Assembly: GCF_029867415.1 (NCBI RefSeq)
Contig: NC_081185.1
Coordinates: forward strand, 32,750,245-32,814,244
Reading direction: 5' to 3'
Source of the DNA: Vicia villosa
Taxonomy: Eukaryota > Streptophyta > Magnoliopsida > Fabales > Fabaceae
DNA: 64,000 nt
Shown here: one piece after another, positions 32,682 to 44,176 of the stretch
Numbering within the stretch: position 1 is the stretch's first letter
Layout: the number at the start of each line of letters is the position of its first letter
Made by a program: the position numbers and the translations under genes
The notes under the pieces: generated by a model
What the model saw: only the letters and a program-made list of their open reading frames with translations
Databases searched by the model: none
Told to the model about the DNA's origin: nothing

Positions 32682-35326
32682 CTCTTTCTGAGGTAACATA
32701 TGGTAAGGATACGTGATCAATCAATGTATAATACGTCTGGAACTTGTGCAATATGTTCATCATCATCTTATAAACTTTAATTTTCGTATACTACATGTTA
32801 GTGTGTTTTAATCGTGACTAATGCTTTGATTGAGTTCATGACATCATTTAGAAGGGATCTGAACGATTGGAATGAAGCTATGGTGGTTAAAACCAAAATC
32901 ACCATTGTTAGGGTTTCACATATCATGGTTTCGGTTCTCTCTATATATACAATTGCAGGTCACGAATCCATGTTCATTGGATCTACAAGGAGGTGATTAG
33001 ATGATCTGGGCACTTGAAATCATGGTTTGGATCGTATCTTTGCGTGTTTGAATTTTGCAGGTGGAATAAAGAAATACCTGCGGAAAAATCCGCAGGAAAA
33101 TCCATAGTAGAATTCGCAAATGATTCCGCAGGAACGAAGCTTGAAGACGATGACGTGGAAGTGGGATCAGTCTCTCTCCGCGCGTGTCTCACTGCCATTC
33201 GTTGGTCAAAGTCTGCGCAGCTTCTCTCCACGCGTGCCATGTTTCTGTTGGTTGGTCAAAATTCCAACCATCTCTCTCCACACCTGATTCGCCAGCCAAT
33301 ACAACTCAGGGGCCCAGTTTGAATTTTAGTTTGAATATTTGGTTTTTGTTAGTTATTATATTTTTAGAATGAATTTAATAACAAATAACAAATGCAGCTC
33401 ATATGGCAATGGAAGGACATATGCAATGATCAATGCATGTGTTCGAACCCTCCCAACGCCAATAAATTTTCACGTTTAATCTACGTGAGATCTAGCGCGC
33501 TTCCTCTTCGCGTGCACACCGTACACCCTTCGCTAGCAACCAATGGATCACAGACTGCTCAGATCTGACGCTTATGGGATTGAAGGTGTATATCATGGAC
33601 TCCTCTATCCACCACACAGGATCCAGAGCTAAGTTTTATTTTATTTCTTAGCTTAATTATATAACTTCTTTTTTATTTGTTTCTTTTCTTTGCTCTTTTT
33701 CTTATTAATTATTTTTGTTCTAAAAAATTTTTACTAACTAAGTAATGTTTTATTTTAATCATTAACTTTTTAATCGTAAATTCGACTTTTCCACATTTTT
33801 TTCAATAATTGTTTTTTTAAAAAACAATAAAAATTATTATTTTTGTAGATATTTTTAATCAAGGTTTGTTAACCTTGATCCATTTATAAACCCTGGTAGC
33901 CTTAGGTTTACTGGTAGGTGTTGCCCATTAACCCTGGTTAATTTTGTACCTTTCAGGGTTTGCTTTCCTTGCCTTTTTATTTATTTGCCTAAATTATTAC
34001 CATTTTAATTTTTGATCTGTTACGTTATAATCATTAGATCATTCCTACACTAACATTTTCTTTCTTTGTGCCAAATTTTCAGGGTTAATCAAAAATCCTT
34101 CAGCCACGCGCCATACCAGATCGAAAAGCTAAGTCCTTAAATTTTTTTTTTTAATTTGATTTAACATCATTTTATCTTTTATTTTTGCCTTATGATTAAA
34201 TTAGGGTTTGATTCAACCGCTAATGAATTTGTAATACACTCACCCCTATTATCGTCCGTTTAATTCTCAGATGATCAGAGTCAATTGAAGGTTCAAGGAA
34301 GATCAAGGCTGAAGATGTGTAAATTAATTTTCTACCTTTATTTTCCCGTTACCCTATAAGGGTTTTATTGTAATAGGTTAGGTTTTATTTTTCGCCTTTT
34401 AATTTCCCCCATCCCCGCAGGTGTTTACTGTAATAGCGTAGGATTTTAACTGTTTTATTTTCTGCCATGGTTAGTAATCCTAGGGAGTGCAAGCCTGTTA
34501 AATAACTTAGATCACTAATTACAAGATAAATGACTGAATTGAACTCACGTGATTGTGACACACACACCTTTAGTGTAATCCCTCTTGTTGCCTTTGTTGC
34601 CTGTTGACTTATGATTCTGTTGCCTCTAATTGTACTAAAAATAGTCAAGTCCTTCGATTCTGAGGATACCTAAAGCAAGGTTGCCTTTAAAAGATTGAAA
34701 ATCATCATATGAGATTTAGTCCCTCGATGTTGCCTCGGAAACATGATGATTGTCCCAATTGCTAAGGTATCCTCACATGTTGCCTAAATGACTATTATAT
34801 CCTTCCCTTAGACTACCTGCCCTCTTTATGGTAGGGATAGTCTTATGGAGAACGATACTCTCGATGACCCTCTCACATCCAATTGAAAGACTTCCTGCCC
34901 TCTTATGGTATGGATAGACCCTTTCACCTGAAAAACTTAAAGAACATGAAAGACAAAATTAGGGTAGGTAGTTCTTAATTGCTTGCTCCACACTTCAAAT
35001 TCCTTTTCATAATCTCTTTTCAAATCAATTCAAAAACAAGGCTACGCTTATTTATAAGCTAAAGTCCTTAACAAAGTTTTACTATTTGCACACTGCTTTT
35101 TAAACGATTCAAACAAATGTGAGCTAAAGCAATTAAGAGCCCATGGATAACCATGGATGCAAAGGGTGCCTTACACCTTCCCTTTGTATAACTTACCCCC
35201 CGAACTCAAAATCTTTTTAAAAGGTATTTTCTTGTTCTTTTAGCCTTTCCAATTGGATAAAATAAAAGTCGGTGGCGACTCTTGCTTACCGCGACATTTC
35301 AAATAAAGTCAGTTCACCGTATTACA
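32682..35326 (+). repeat. 3' segment of solo LTR C
   Basis: 2.65 kb continuing C after D2. It is AT-rich with GTTGCC repeats near 34580–34790 (CTTGTTGCC, GTTGCCTG, GTTGCCTC). It ends in the Ogre-like terminus holding CCATGGATAACCATGG and a TGGCGACTCT copy at 35273–35282. No genes seen; short frames are not supported. Confidence 0.75.
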
Positions 35327-35336
35327 CATTACATTA

Positions 35337-36178
35337 CATTTTAATTTTAATCAGTCTCCCATTTAGGATTTTGAAAGGCATGCTCTGGCAGTAAAACCCA
35401 GGCATGTGGTAACTTTCCCTAATTTGGATGAGCATCTTTCTTTCATTCAAGACGCAGTTGACTAGTATACTTGCACATACACAAGTAAGGTCCCCCTCTT
35501 GAATGAAATGAATCCAGTTATTCTGTCACTCTTTTAGTGTTTGTGGTGGAATAGTAGAAATACCTCTCTGTAAAGATGATTTCATGCCTCTTTACTGTAA
35601 ACAGAGATTTAATTCAAGCTTCAACCTTGAGCTTCAAGCAAGGCACCAAAAATAATTAATTTCCCTAATTAGTTCTCTGAACTACATTAAGCTCTGACTT
35701 CCATTAGGGATATGTAGGCATGAGGTTCACAAGGAATCTCAGCGAGCTAATAAAATACCAAAAATAGTCAGTCTCTCTGTCTTTCTTTTAATTCAATTCA
35801 ATTCTCTCTCCTAACACAAAGGAGAAACTTTCCCAATAATAAGCAACAAACACAAACACATAGACACAGAGAAGGTTCCCGTAGAGTACTACGGATATGT
35901 AGGGTGCTTAAACTCTTCCCTATGTATAACCGACCTCCCGGACTCCAGAATTTCTAGTCTAGGTGAATCCCCACACTTAGCAAACTCTTAGGGTTTATTT
36001 GAGATCTTTTTCCCCTCTCCTACTCGTAGGATAATTAAAAAGTTCGTGTGATATCGTAGGAAGAACTGAAACAAAATTCATCCCGCCCCGGGCACATTCT
36101 CCTTCCAAATTTCGCGTGAAGGGTCTAGCGTGCCGTCCTCCCAAGTGAAACGGGGAGGTAAAAGAAAACGACACCACA
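35337..36178 (+). repeat. Last segment of the Ogre B 5' LTR
   Basis: Aligns closely with 9949–10808 of LTR B copy 1 (TCTCCCATTTAGGATTTTGA onward). It includes the conserved CTACGGATATGTAGGGTG and CCGTCCTCCCAAGTGAAACG blocks near the 3' end. Confidence 0.88.
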
Positions 36179-36184
36179 GAAAAA

Positions 36185-36202
36185 TGGCGACTCTGTTGGG
36201 AT
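36185..36202 (+). other. Primer-binding site of Ogre B
   Basis: TGGCGACTCTGTTGGGAT starts six bases after the LTR end. It matches the PBS of Ogre A at 17 of 18 bases. Ogre elements are reported to prime with tRNA-Arg; I did not verify the pairing. Confidence 0.8.
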
Positions 36203-36979
36203 AGTAATAACCTTGGTTTTTCATCCAAACCAATGGTTGACCTGTGCTGGTCCAGCCCCCAATGAGGAATTAGGGATGCCAAATTCCCCCTCAAACAAGA
36301 GAGGTTCTGCCTAACCTCTGTGTCATTTCATGTGATTGTTGCATATATATTTGTTTATTTTGTTTATTCTGTATCGGGAAAGGGCTTGATTCCCCCTTGT
36401 GGTGAGAAATCCTATACCCGGATTTGAGTGCAACATAAGATAGGATGGAGGATGTCTTCTCGGTGAAGGCCCTCTAATCTTGGTTCTCAAATCTACTCTT
36501 GGAATTTGCCTGGCAGGTTGTGATTAACTGCGCCAATGCATTCCGAGACTGATTTGTACCAGGAGGACCTAGAAACACATTAACCCCACTTAAAGCTTTT
36601 TTTAGGACGTAGAGCGGTGATTACGAAAGTAATTGTCACGCAAATACTACACTCAGAGAAAACTCTCTTATAGATACCAGTCAACGTATCTTTAAGGTTG
36701 AGCAAAAACTCTGAGATCCCTAGAACCTGTTCTACAGGTACAAAAATCCTTATCCTTAGTTTACCCTGGGGCGAGGTTTGCGTTGTGACTCCATGACCAC
36801 TATACCCTTCTACGCCATGTTTGTTTAAAAACTCTTGTGTGTGCATTCATGCATTCATTCATCGTAATAACTAAAAACAAAAGAGTCTTTTTCGAGTCGT
36901 TTTTCAAGGAAACTAAATAACGAACGTTTTGAACTTCATAGAAAGAGAGAAAAGGAAAAAGGATTTAAGGATCTATATC
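36203..36979 (+). other. Leader of Ogre B
   Basis: About 0.78 kb with no supported coding frame between PBS and ORF1. It contains a TTCTCGGTGAAGG motif like those in the LTR. Confidence 0.55.
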
Positions 36980-37858
36980 ATGGATTACGGAAGAAAGAGA
37001 GCTAGGAAATACACCTTCAAGATTCCTAAGGTAGAGGAATTGGAAAAGCTCGAAAAACTGGTGGTCAACCCCCAGGTTTTCAAGGAGAAGTATGGAAAAC
37101 TTCTGCCTCTTCTCAGCACTAACATTGTGGATGGGATCCTTCCCACATTGGTACAGTTTTACGATCCAACGTATCACTGTTTCACCTTTCCAGATTATCA
37201 ACTCATGCCTACGTTGGAGGAGTACTCTCGTCTGATTGAAATACCCGTGTACGTGCAAGATCCGTACTCCGGTTTGGAAAAGAATCCTGACGACATTATC
37301 ATTGTTGCAACTACTCCCTTAAACGTAGTCAACATCAGAACTCATATGGTGAGTAAAGGAGGAATTCAAGGGGTACCCTCCAAGTTCCTTTTGGATCAAG
37401 CTCGGTACTTTGTCAGCATCCAAGATATGAGCACTTTTGAGGAAGTCTTGGCTTTGCTTATCTACGGATTGTTTTTGTTCCCTAACATTAACGACTTCAT
37501 CGACATCAACGTAATTAAGATCTTCTTAATTGGAAATCCAGTTCCAACCTTGCTTGCGGATGCTTATCACTCTGTGCATTCAAGAAACCTGCAGAGAGGA
37601 GGATTAATCACATGCTGCGTACTGTTGTTATACGAATGGTTCGTCTCGCACCTTCCGAAGTCTAGCACTTTCTGGAACATGAGGGATGGCCTTTACTGGT
37701 CACAGAAAATCATGTCTCTCACTCATTCGGACATTGAGTGGTGTGGTCCTGACAACGACGAAACCAAGATCATCTTCATTTGCGGAAGTTATCCCAACGT
37801 ACCCCTTATAGGAACTAAGGGAGGAATCAATTATAATCTAGCTTTAGCCCGTCGTTAA
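36980..37858 (+). pseudogene. Ogre B ORF1 (DUF7745-like), first part up to a TAA
   Basis: 292 codons from the ATG at 36980 (MDYGRKR); the frame extends upstream only through non-ATG codons. It shows the plant-mobile-domain-like ORF1 of Ogre elements (CFTFPDYQLMPTLEEYSRL; GLFLFPN; SHSDIEW-like THSDIEW; YPNVPLIGTKGGINYN). Function unknown; it is specific to the Ogre branch of Tat and lies upstream of gag. It ends in TAA at 37856–37858, but the same frame continues in 37859–38140 with ORF1 similarity, exactly as in Ogre A at 45044. It is about 50% identical to the ORF1 of A by eye. Confidence 0.8.
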
Positions 37859-38140
37859 TACGGCTATCCCATGAAAAATATACCAAGTAGTATTCAATTG
37901 GAGGGTCTGTTCTTCAGGAACATCGACGATCATGGCAACATGCTGAAGAAGGAAATTGTCCAAGCCTGGCGTCTTGTTCACACAAAAGGGAGAAGATTGT
38001 TAGGAAAACATCTTTGCATCTCCCTGGATCCTTACCTTCAATGGGTACGCGTCAGGGCATTTAAGCTCAGGATGCCATATCAACATCAAGAAACCTATTC
38101 CCCTAAGGGAACCAATATACCTTTTCTCCACCGATGTTGA
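37859..38140 (+). pseudogene. Ogre B ORF1, C-terminal part after the TAA
   Basis: In frame with the preceding segment. IVQAWRLVHTKGRRLLGKH and DPYLQWVRVRAFKLRMPY match the part of A at 45080–45270 (HAWRSVYRIESKTLG; EPYLRWVRTYAQKFIMPY). It then breaks by a frameshift before the coiled-coil tail; a related frame with VEKLQAALNKVPRKE is seen from about 38132. Confidence 0.75.
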
Positions 38141-38707
38141 AAAACTACAAGCGGCATTAAACAAAGTGCCAAGAAAGGAATGCTTGGAGAAACAAGTATC
38201 AAGTCGTCAACACGGAAAACGTTGAGATTCAGATCATCCTAAGAAGGAAGGATGAGTTACTTGAAGTACTCGATCGACAAGTGACACAATCGTCACTTTC
38301 TCATCATATCCATCCTGCTTCCTGGATCATCGATCAACTCCTGTAAGAGAATGCTCAGCTCAAGAAACAGAAGAAAATGTTAGAACGTGAAGTCGGTTCT
38401 TTGTTAAAGTTTTAGAGTCCTTTCTCTCTGTTTCTCTGTATTTCCCTTTTCAAAATGTGTAAAAAACGGCGGTTTCGCTTAATTAATAAAAATTTTGATG
38501 TTTCATAATGTAATTATGGTGTTTCCTTGAAAAAATATTAACTTAATTGCACATCATGCATCACTTTAGTCGTACGCACTGACACAAGAATTTTCGCGGA
38601 TCTAATCGTCACTTTCCTTTCTCCAAAAAGAGAGGAGGAGAAGGAGGTGAACAAAGACATTCAAGTTGTCTCATCCATACAACACTCGTTCAAGTCACAA
38701 GAAAAGA
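38141..38707 (+). other. Ogre B ORF1 tail remnant and ORF1–gag spacer
   Basis: The first ~200 bases carry a broken, charged coiled-coil-like remnant of the ORF1 tail. The rest is non-coding and AT-rich up to the gag ATG. Confidence 0.5.
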
Positions 38708-38758
38708 ATGGAAGACTTTGAACAAGAGAATGGAGAACTCAGAGAAGAGGTTACTACT
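38708..38758 (+). pseudogene. gag: Ogre B gag, first 17 codons before the insertion of A
   Basis: ATG at 38708 begins MEDFEQENGELREE, a charged coiled-coil-like start. The frame is cut by Ogre A inside a Val-Thr-Thr stretch. The last five bases (CTACT, 38754–38758) are repeated at 61900–61904, after which gag similarity and frame continue. Confidence 0.82.
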
Positions 38759-39283
38759 TGTTGTACTCCAAAATTTGCCCGCATCTTTTTAAGAAAACTT
38801 CTGTCTAAAAATTAAGAGCTTCACATAATCTTGGATTTTTATTCCATAAATATCCTGATTTATGAATACTTGGTTTTTAGAATTTTTCATATACGGTATT
38901 TTGGCTCGCTGTTGAATTTATTCTTACACGAACGCCAAGTACTGTTTATTACTTCACACACGCTATTTATTTGAGATTTATTCACAGATAAATAGTACTG
39001 ACGCAATTGGTACAGAATTAAAATCTTTTGCAGGCGCAAAGTCCGGGGACTCAGACTGTACTGGTAACAAGTAAATTATTATGTTTTGTTCCCCACTAAT
39101 TTTTGTACTATATTCTATTATTTTCCAAAATCTCTTTCTTTCAAAATCAAATCCTAACTTTATTCTATACATCTCTTTTTCAAACCCTACCATACACTTT
39201 CTTTCAAATCCTACTTCCACTCAAACTTTCCTTTTTGTACGGAATCACTTCATTCCCCAACGTCTCTATCCTTCTTTTCATTC

Positions 39284-39291
39284 TATAAATA
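39284..39291 (+). promoter_or_regulatory. TATA box of the Ogre A 5' LTR
   Basis: TATAAATA in a pyrimidine-rich context. The same element is at 57685–57692 in the 3' LTR. The start site would be near 39315. Confidence 0.6.
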
Positions 39292-39382
39292 CCTCTCATT
39301 TTTTCCATAAAATCTCACATCAAATTCTAACTCATCTCTCAAAATTCTACTTCATATTCATTCTCTCTTCTTCCCCGGCAAA

Positions 39383-39550
39383 ATGGCGAAGCGGATGGAA
39401 ACGTGTTTTCTTATGGTCATCACCGTCGTGGTGGTAATCATGTCCTTCTTTTGTCTACATAGTCCTGAAAAATGTGGACTTGCGATGGTTACACTTCCGA
39501 TCATCTATTCTCTGTTGGCTATAGCATGGATTATTAATCGTCGTATGTAA
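39383..39550 (+). CDS. 55-codon two-helix membrane mini-ORF in Ogre A 5' LTR
   Basis: ATG at 39383 with A at -3 and G at +4 (CAAAATGGCG), TAA at 39548. It is the first ATG after the predicted start of the LTR transcript; the ~70-base leader has none. The product starts MAKRMETC, has two hydrophobic segments (about residues 8–24 and 33–50) joined by a short SPEK-containing loop, and ends INRRM. With positive residues at both ends this suits a membrane hairpin with both termini in the cytosol. It is open in both LTRs with no indel. I know no annotated function; translation is unproven. Confidence 0.5.
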   Translation: MAKRMETCFLMVITVVVVIMSFFCLHSPEKCGLAMVTLPIIYSLLAIAWIINRRM

Positions 39551-42500
39551 AGTTTGTCGTATCTTCTATTTTTAGAATGTATCGTTCTTTATATTTACCG
39601 TGCTGTTTACTACGTTTTGTTTAGGTAATATTTGTACTGTCAGTATTAAGTATTACACTATCTATTATATCGTCATTTAACTAGTAAGATAATATTATAT
39701 GTGTTTATTGCTAGTTAAAGTATTTATTTTACCTGTGCATTAAATCCTTTCAGTCTTATTATTGACGGTAATTTTGCTCGCATACAGTATATATTATTTA
39801 TTTATTATGTCTGTGTTTTTCTAACAAGTCATGTAAATAAATTTTCATCATTAACACAAATAAAAAACAAAAAAACAACAAAAAAAGAAAAAATTAACTT
39901 TGACTGTTGAATTTTCACTCTAACTGCTACATTAATACCTGAACAGTCAGTTGACAGTCAAACCGTTGACAGTGCAATTCTCCGTGTTTTGTACCACCAA
40001 TCAAATCAAACTTTTGCATTTCAAAATTCCAAGATTTTTGTTCTAGAAGTCTTCTGAATATCACATGATTAGCAGAGACTCAACACTGCACAAAAATTAG
40101 GTACGCTTAACTGTCTCCTACACAAACAGTCCCTAACTAGGGTTTCTTTTTTTTTTTCAGGAGAACAAGTTTTTGAGACCTCAAATGGATTTCATGGACC
40201 TCCATATATCTCAAAGTACCACCATACAAATTTTCAAACTTCAATTCACTCAGACGCATAGTCAGCAGCTCAAACAGTCAACAGACGACCCATTTGACCA
40301 AAAAAGTCAACAGACAGTCAAAAATGAAATTTTTTGTCAACATCCATATTTTGTCAAAAGATTCATCATTTGATCATTGGTTGATCATAATTCATCAAGG
40401 AAAGATCAAAAATCAACAAAACCCTAAGTTTCAAAATTAGGGTTTTCTCCTAAAAAGTCAACTGAACTTTGACTGGTCCTAACTCTCTCATCCTTCATCC
40501 AAAAAATTCAAACCAAAGCTCATTTTGAAGGAAATTAAATTATCTTTCAAATGCAATTGGTCCCATGGTCATTAGATTCACCATTTGAAAAATATGAACC
40601 AAGACATTACAGGTCATTTTCAAAGTCAACAAAAAGTCACTTTTTTCAAAAGGACACACAAGGAGCATGGAAAATCATTTTGATATGAGACCAAAGACAT
40701 TGGTTAGAGGACTCTTTGAGGTTTCCAAAAAGTACAAGAACTCCTTCATATGATAAAAATTGAAGGATTTATGCCTTGTTGAAGTTGACCATTGTTTGGG
40801 AAAATGCATGAAATCAACATTGATCAAAAATGTTTTTTTTCCAAAAGGGGCCAAGTTTTCATGATCCAAACATGTTCCCCATGATGTGAAGGGCCTCCCA
40901 CGACCAAGCCAAGGCCCATAGCATTTTTGTTTCTTTTTTGATTTAATTTTATCACATTTAAAGTTAACGTGAAAAAGAAATGATGCAAGATTCTTATCCA
41001 AAGCTTTGTCCCTTGCATGAGTCATCAAGGTAGCTTATTTTCTGCAACAAGAGGAAGTACAAAGGAGGCTAAGAGCAAGAGAAGTGAAGAAGAGCAAGCT
41101 TTAGTCAACAATTCAAAAAAATTTAATATTTAAAAATCAAAGTTTCAACAAAGCAATCAATGCTTCTTGGCTTAGATTTTAAGCACTTCTTAGCTTATAA
41201 ATGAAGTGGTATGCTTCATCAATGTAAGACACACGAAATATAGCAAAGGCATAGCATAAACTCACTTCATATTTCAAAGAAAATTCAAAGAAACTTTAAA
41301 TTTCGTATTTGAATTTGTAGCTAGTTTCAAAGCAAACTAAGTCCATAAATCATCTCCTGGGACTTGTTTGAGTAGGTTTAGATCAATAGCCAAGTTCATG
41401 AGGGCCTAAAACTCGAGCTCTCTCACTCTCCGATTTGGTAAACTTTCATTGATTTCAAACTCTCTATTTATGCGTTGTTATCATGTCTAATGGTTATGGT
41501 TGAGTTTATAATGATCATTAGATCAGGTTTGAACCCTAGCATGAGAGTTCTAACGTCCAGAACATAGGTTGCCATTGCCAATCGTGAGTTCATGTTCCTC
41601 TTCGAATCTCTTGAACCAGGCACTTTCAGTCCAAACTAACCTCACCAATGGATTCCCAGACCTCGATTTAGGGGGGTAGGGTCTTCATTTGGTGTTTATC
41701 TAAAGTATTTTTTGCAGTTGAAGGATGCCCTAGCCGGAGAAGATGACCGGAATCACTATTCCGGCGGTCAACAGACCCAGGCGTGGTTGACTGGCACGCG
41801 TGGCTTCCTCCCTCTCTCCCATTGGCCGGTCAAAATATCAAAGGCTTGCGTGGCAAAACGTTAAAACATGATTGGCTCTGGTTTAAAACATGGACCCCAC
41901 TCACTTAAATTCAGAAAAAAATAAAAATTGAATCAGACTGGGCCTTGCACGAATTGATGTCCAAACCCCTGGTTTCTGGCCCAAACGCATCTCTTGAACT
42001 AAAATGAGTTCTTTTCCAGATTTACTAAATACACCCCCTGCATATTTAACTAATAATTTTAGTTTTTTTTGCATTTAATTTAAAATCAACCAATCAAAAA
42101 CATAAAAAATATTTTCTTTTTACCATTAATTTGATAAAATGCTTAATTATTTTTTTTCCATAAAAATATTTTATTTTTCTTAAAGATTGAAATATTTTGT
42201 ATAATTAATTAGTATATATTTATATATTTACCTTTTAATTATTTTCAACTAATCAAAAAATCTTAAAAAAAATTGTTCTTTATATTAAATATAGTTTATA
42301 TATTATAAGCTAATTTTTTACATATTTAGGATAATTTTCTCTTTAAGTTTTAATTATTTATGTAATTATTTGCATAATTATGTTAATTTAACTTAATAAT
42401 TTTCAAAATCAACTTCAAAAATAAAAAAAAATTAGTTTTATTTTAAAATTAATTAACAAGCATTTTGAACATATTTCAAACTTAATTTTTAGGTTTAAAT

Positions 42501-43401
42501 TTTATTTCTACCTTTTTCTCATTTTAATTAAATTAATCATGCATTAATTCTAATTAAAATCAATCATCAAAAACCCAAAAATATTTCTTTTATTTTCTTG
42601 CAATTTAAATTCCTAGATCAAGTGTATAGGTTGTCAAATTCATGTAAATAGCGTAGTTTACATTTCCCGCACAATCGATGTAATAGCATAGATTTACTTT
42701 CCGCATTTTACATTTCCGCATTTTAATTTCAGTACATATAAAATTGCGTGTATGTCAAAGATAAAAATTGAAGCGTTAGGTCACTAACTTCAAAGATAAA
42801 ATATCTGAAATCAAAACACAATCACACTTGCACCTCTTAGGGTAATCCCTCTTTTACTCTTTTCAAAAAATCAAAATCAAATTCTACTGTTTCAAATGCA
42901 AAATCGAACTTTCGTTTACATCCGGTGAAAGGAGAATTTTCTAAAGGAAATAGGAAAAGACCTTATAACTTAGGGTAGACCTCCTAATTTGCTTGCTCAA
43001 ATCAAAACAAACAAATGTCTCATATACCATTGTTTTTCAAAATAAAACTTTCAAAAAAAGATAATACTTGGTATATATCCAAACAAGGATCATTACGAAG
43101 TTAACGTTCTTTTTTTCAAAACATCTTTCGAAAGATAAAACACTTTGTATATATCCGCACAGGGATCATTATAAAGTCAATTTACAAAAGTATTTGAAAC
43201 CACATACAAGCATGTCAAGGCAAGAGAAAAGTGATTCAAAACAAGTGAGCTAAGCAAATTAAAGAGCCCATGGATAACCATGGATACAAAGGGTGCTAAT
43301 ACCTTCCCTTTGTATAACCAACCCCCTTACCCAGAATTTCTTAAAGGTCTTTTTCTGTTTCTTTTATAAACCTTTCCTTAATTGGATAAAATAAAAGTCG
43401 G

Positions 43402-43411
43402 TGGCGACTCT
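43402..43411 (+). other. PBS-like decamer in U5 of the Ogre A 5' LTR
   Basis: TGGCGACTCT, identical to the first ten bases of the true PBS at 43471, 69 bases upstream. It is also present at 61798–61807 (3' LTR) and at 35273–35282 (solo LTR C). Confidence 0.75.
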
Positions 43412-43470
43412 CTGATTTTCAAAAACACAAAAGCAAAAAGAGAAGAGTGTCAGTTCGTGTATGACAGAAC

Positions 43471-43488
43471 TGGCGACTCTGTTGGGGA
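43471..43488 (+). other. Primer-binding site of Ogre A
   Basis: TGGCGACTCTGTTGGGGA starts four bases after the LTR end. It shares 17 of 18 bases with the PBS of B. The leading TGG would pair with the tRNA CCA end. Confidence 0.85.
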
Positions 43489-44176
43489 AATGACTTTCTA
43501 AAAACAAAATGTTTTCAAAAGGGGTTACCTTTAGAGTTTAAATCACTTCGATGTTTTCAATTGCTTGACTTGATTGTGCTATTTTTCAAAAGGTTTGTTT
43601 GGGTATTTTGCTTGTGTGAAAGATTCTAACCCGAATCTCGAGATACCTTAAGTATGTGACAATAGACCAAGGAAACTGTACGGCATGTACCGATACGGTT
43701 GATCTGGTAGTCACCGTTAGTGCGACACTTTGGTTTATACTGATGTCCCTTGAAAACGATCAAGGAGTATGTTAGGCTTCCGAAATGTCATTAAACACTA
43801 ATTTGTCTTAGAACCTTTAGTTGAACTTGACTTGTGGCCTATTAAGTGGCTAGCTTTGAAATTGATCGAAGTTAGTTATCCTCGAGAAATATTTTGATCG
43901 GCCATCCGAGCGCCGTATTGAGATGTTGTCTCCAAGGATCATAGAACCCGAATACTATTCTAGGACAGGTTTTAACCAACTCAACTTCAGTGGGGAGGGT
44001 ATCACCTATGAACCTCATGCAAGCCTTTAAACCTAAGGCTATTGTTTGATTTGTTTGTGTTTGCCACATGTTTGACATCATGACATCATAAGCATCATAA
44101 GCATCATAAGCATATCATTTTCTCACTAATCATTTCAAGGATCAAAGAGTTTACCTTTGTTCTGTTATTGCAGGTA
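43489..44176 (+). other. Leader of Ogre A
   Basis: About 0.7 kb with no supported coding frame. It ends in a pyrimidine-rich stretch and TTATTGCAG just before the ORF1 ATG, which could act as a splice acceptor for a leader intron. GCATCATAA is repeated three times near 44090–44110. Confidence 0.5.

Larger units (their letters stand above)
24482..35326 (+). mobile_element. Solo LTR C of an Ogre-like family, itself split by copia D2
   Basis: Starts TGTCATACCCCAAAATTTGC and ends near ...CACCGTATTACA. Without D2 and its duplicated target it is about 3.98 kb. Its last ~200 bases resemble the LTR end of Ogre A (CCCATGGATAACCATGGAT, CTTCCCTTTGTATAAC, AAAGTCGGTGGCGACTCT). No internal domain is present, so it is a solo LTR left by recombination between the LTRs of a former element inserted in the 5' LTR of B. 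Confidence 0.8.
24477..35336. repeat. Target-site duplication CATTA around solo LTR C
   Basis: CATTA at 24477–24481 precedes C and CATTA at 35327–35331 follows it. A further CATTA at 35332–35336 makes the exact right edge uncertain by five bases. The unbroken target in copy 1 (near 9942) reads CATTTCATTTCAATTTT. Confidence 0.65.
19719..36178 (+). repeat. 5' LTR of Ogre B (LTR B copy 2), interrupted by C
   Basis: Own sequence is about 19719–24481 plus 35337–36178, roughly 5.6 kb, the size typical of Ogre LTRs. It starts TGTCATACCC and ends ...GACACCACA, with the PBS following six bases later. The junctions with C are exact when compared with the unbroken copy 1 at about 9945. It contains a TATA box, tRNA-like modules and short-repeat arrays. 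Random TTGAC and GGGTTTT motifs are common. No credible coding frames. Confidence 0.82.
38759..43466 (+). repeat. 5' LTR of Ogre A
   Basis: 4708 bp from TGTTGTACTCC to ...GTGTATGACA. Compared with the 3' LTR it lacks 37 bases just before the final TGACA and differs by scattered substitutions and one-base indels. U3 is about 560 bases, followed by a very long R/U5. An AT-rich stretch lies at 42030–42620. Confidence 0.93.

Noticed and set aside
36929..36979. Upstream start of Ogre B ORF1 at 36929
   Set aside because: The codon is TTG; the first ATG in frame is at 36980, and similarity to the ORF1 of A starts after it.
40675..41028. 117-codon minus-strand frame in Ogre A LTR (also at 59074–59427)
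   Set aside because: It is present in both LTRs simply because the LTRs are near-identical; it lies antisense to the element, with no promoter or domain. The plus-strand mini-ORF at 39383 is better supported.
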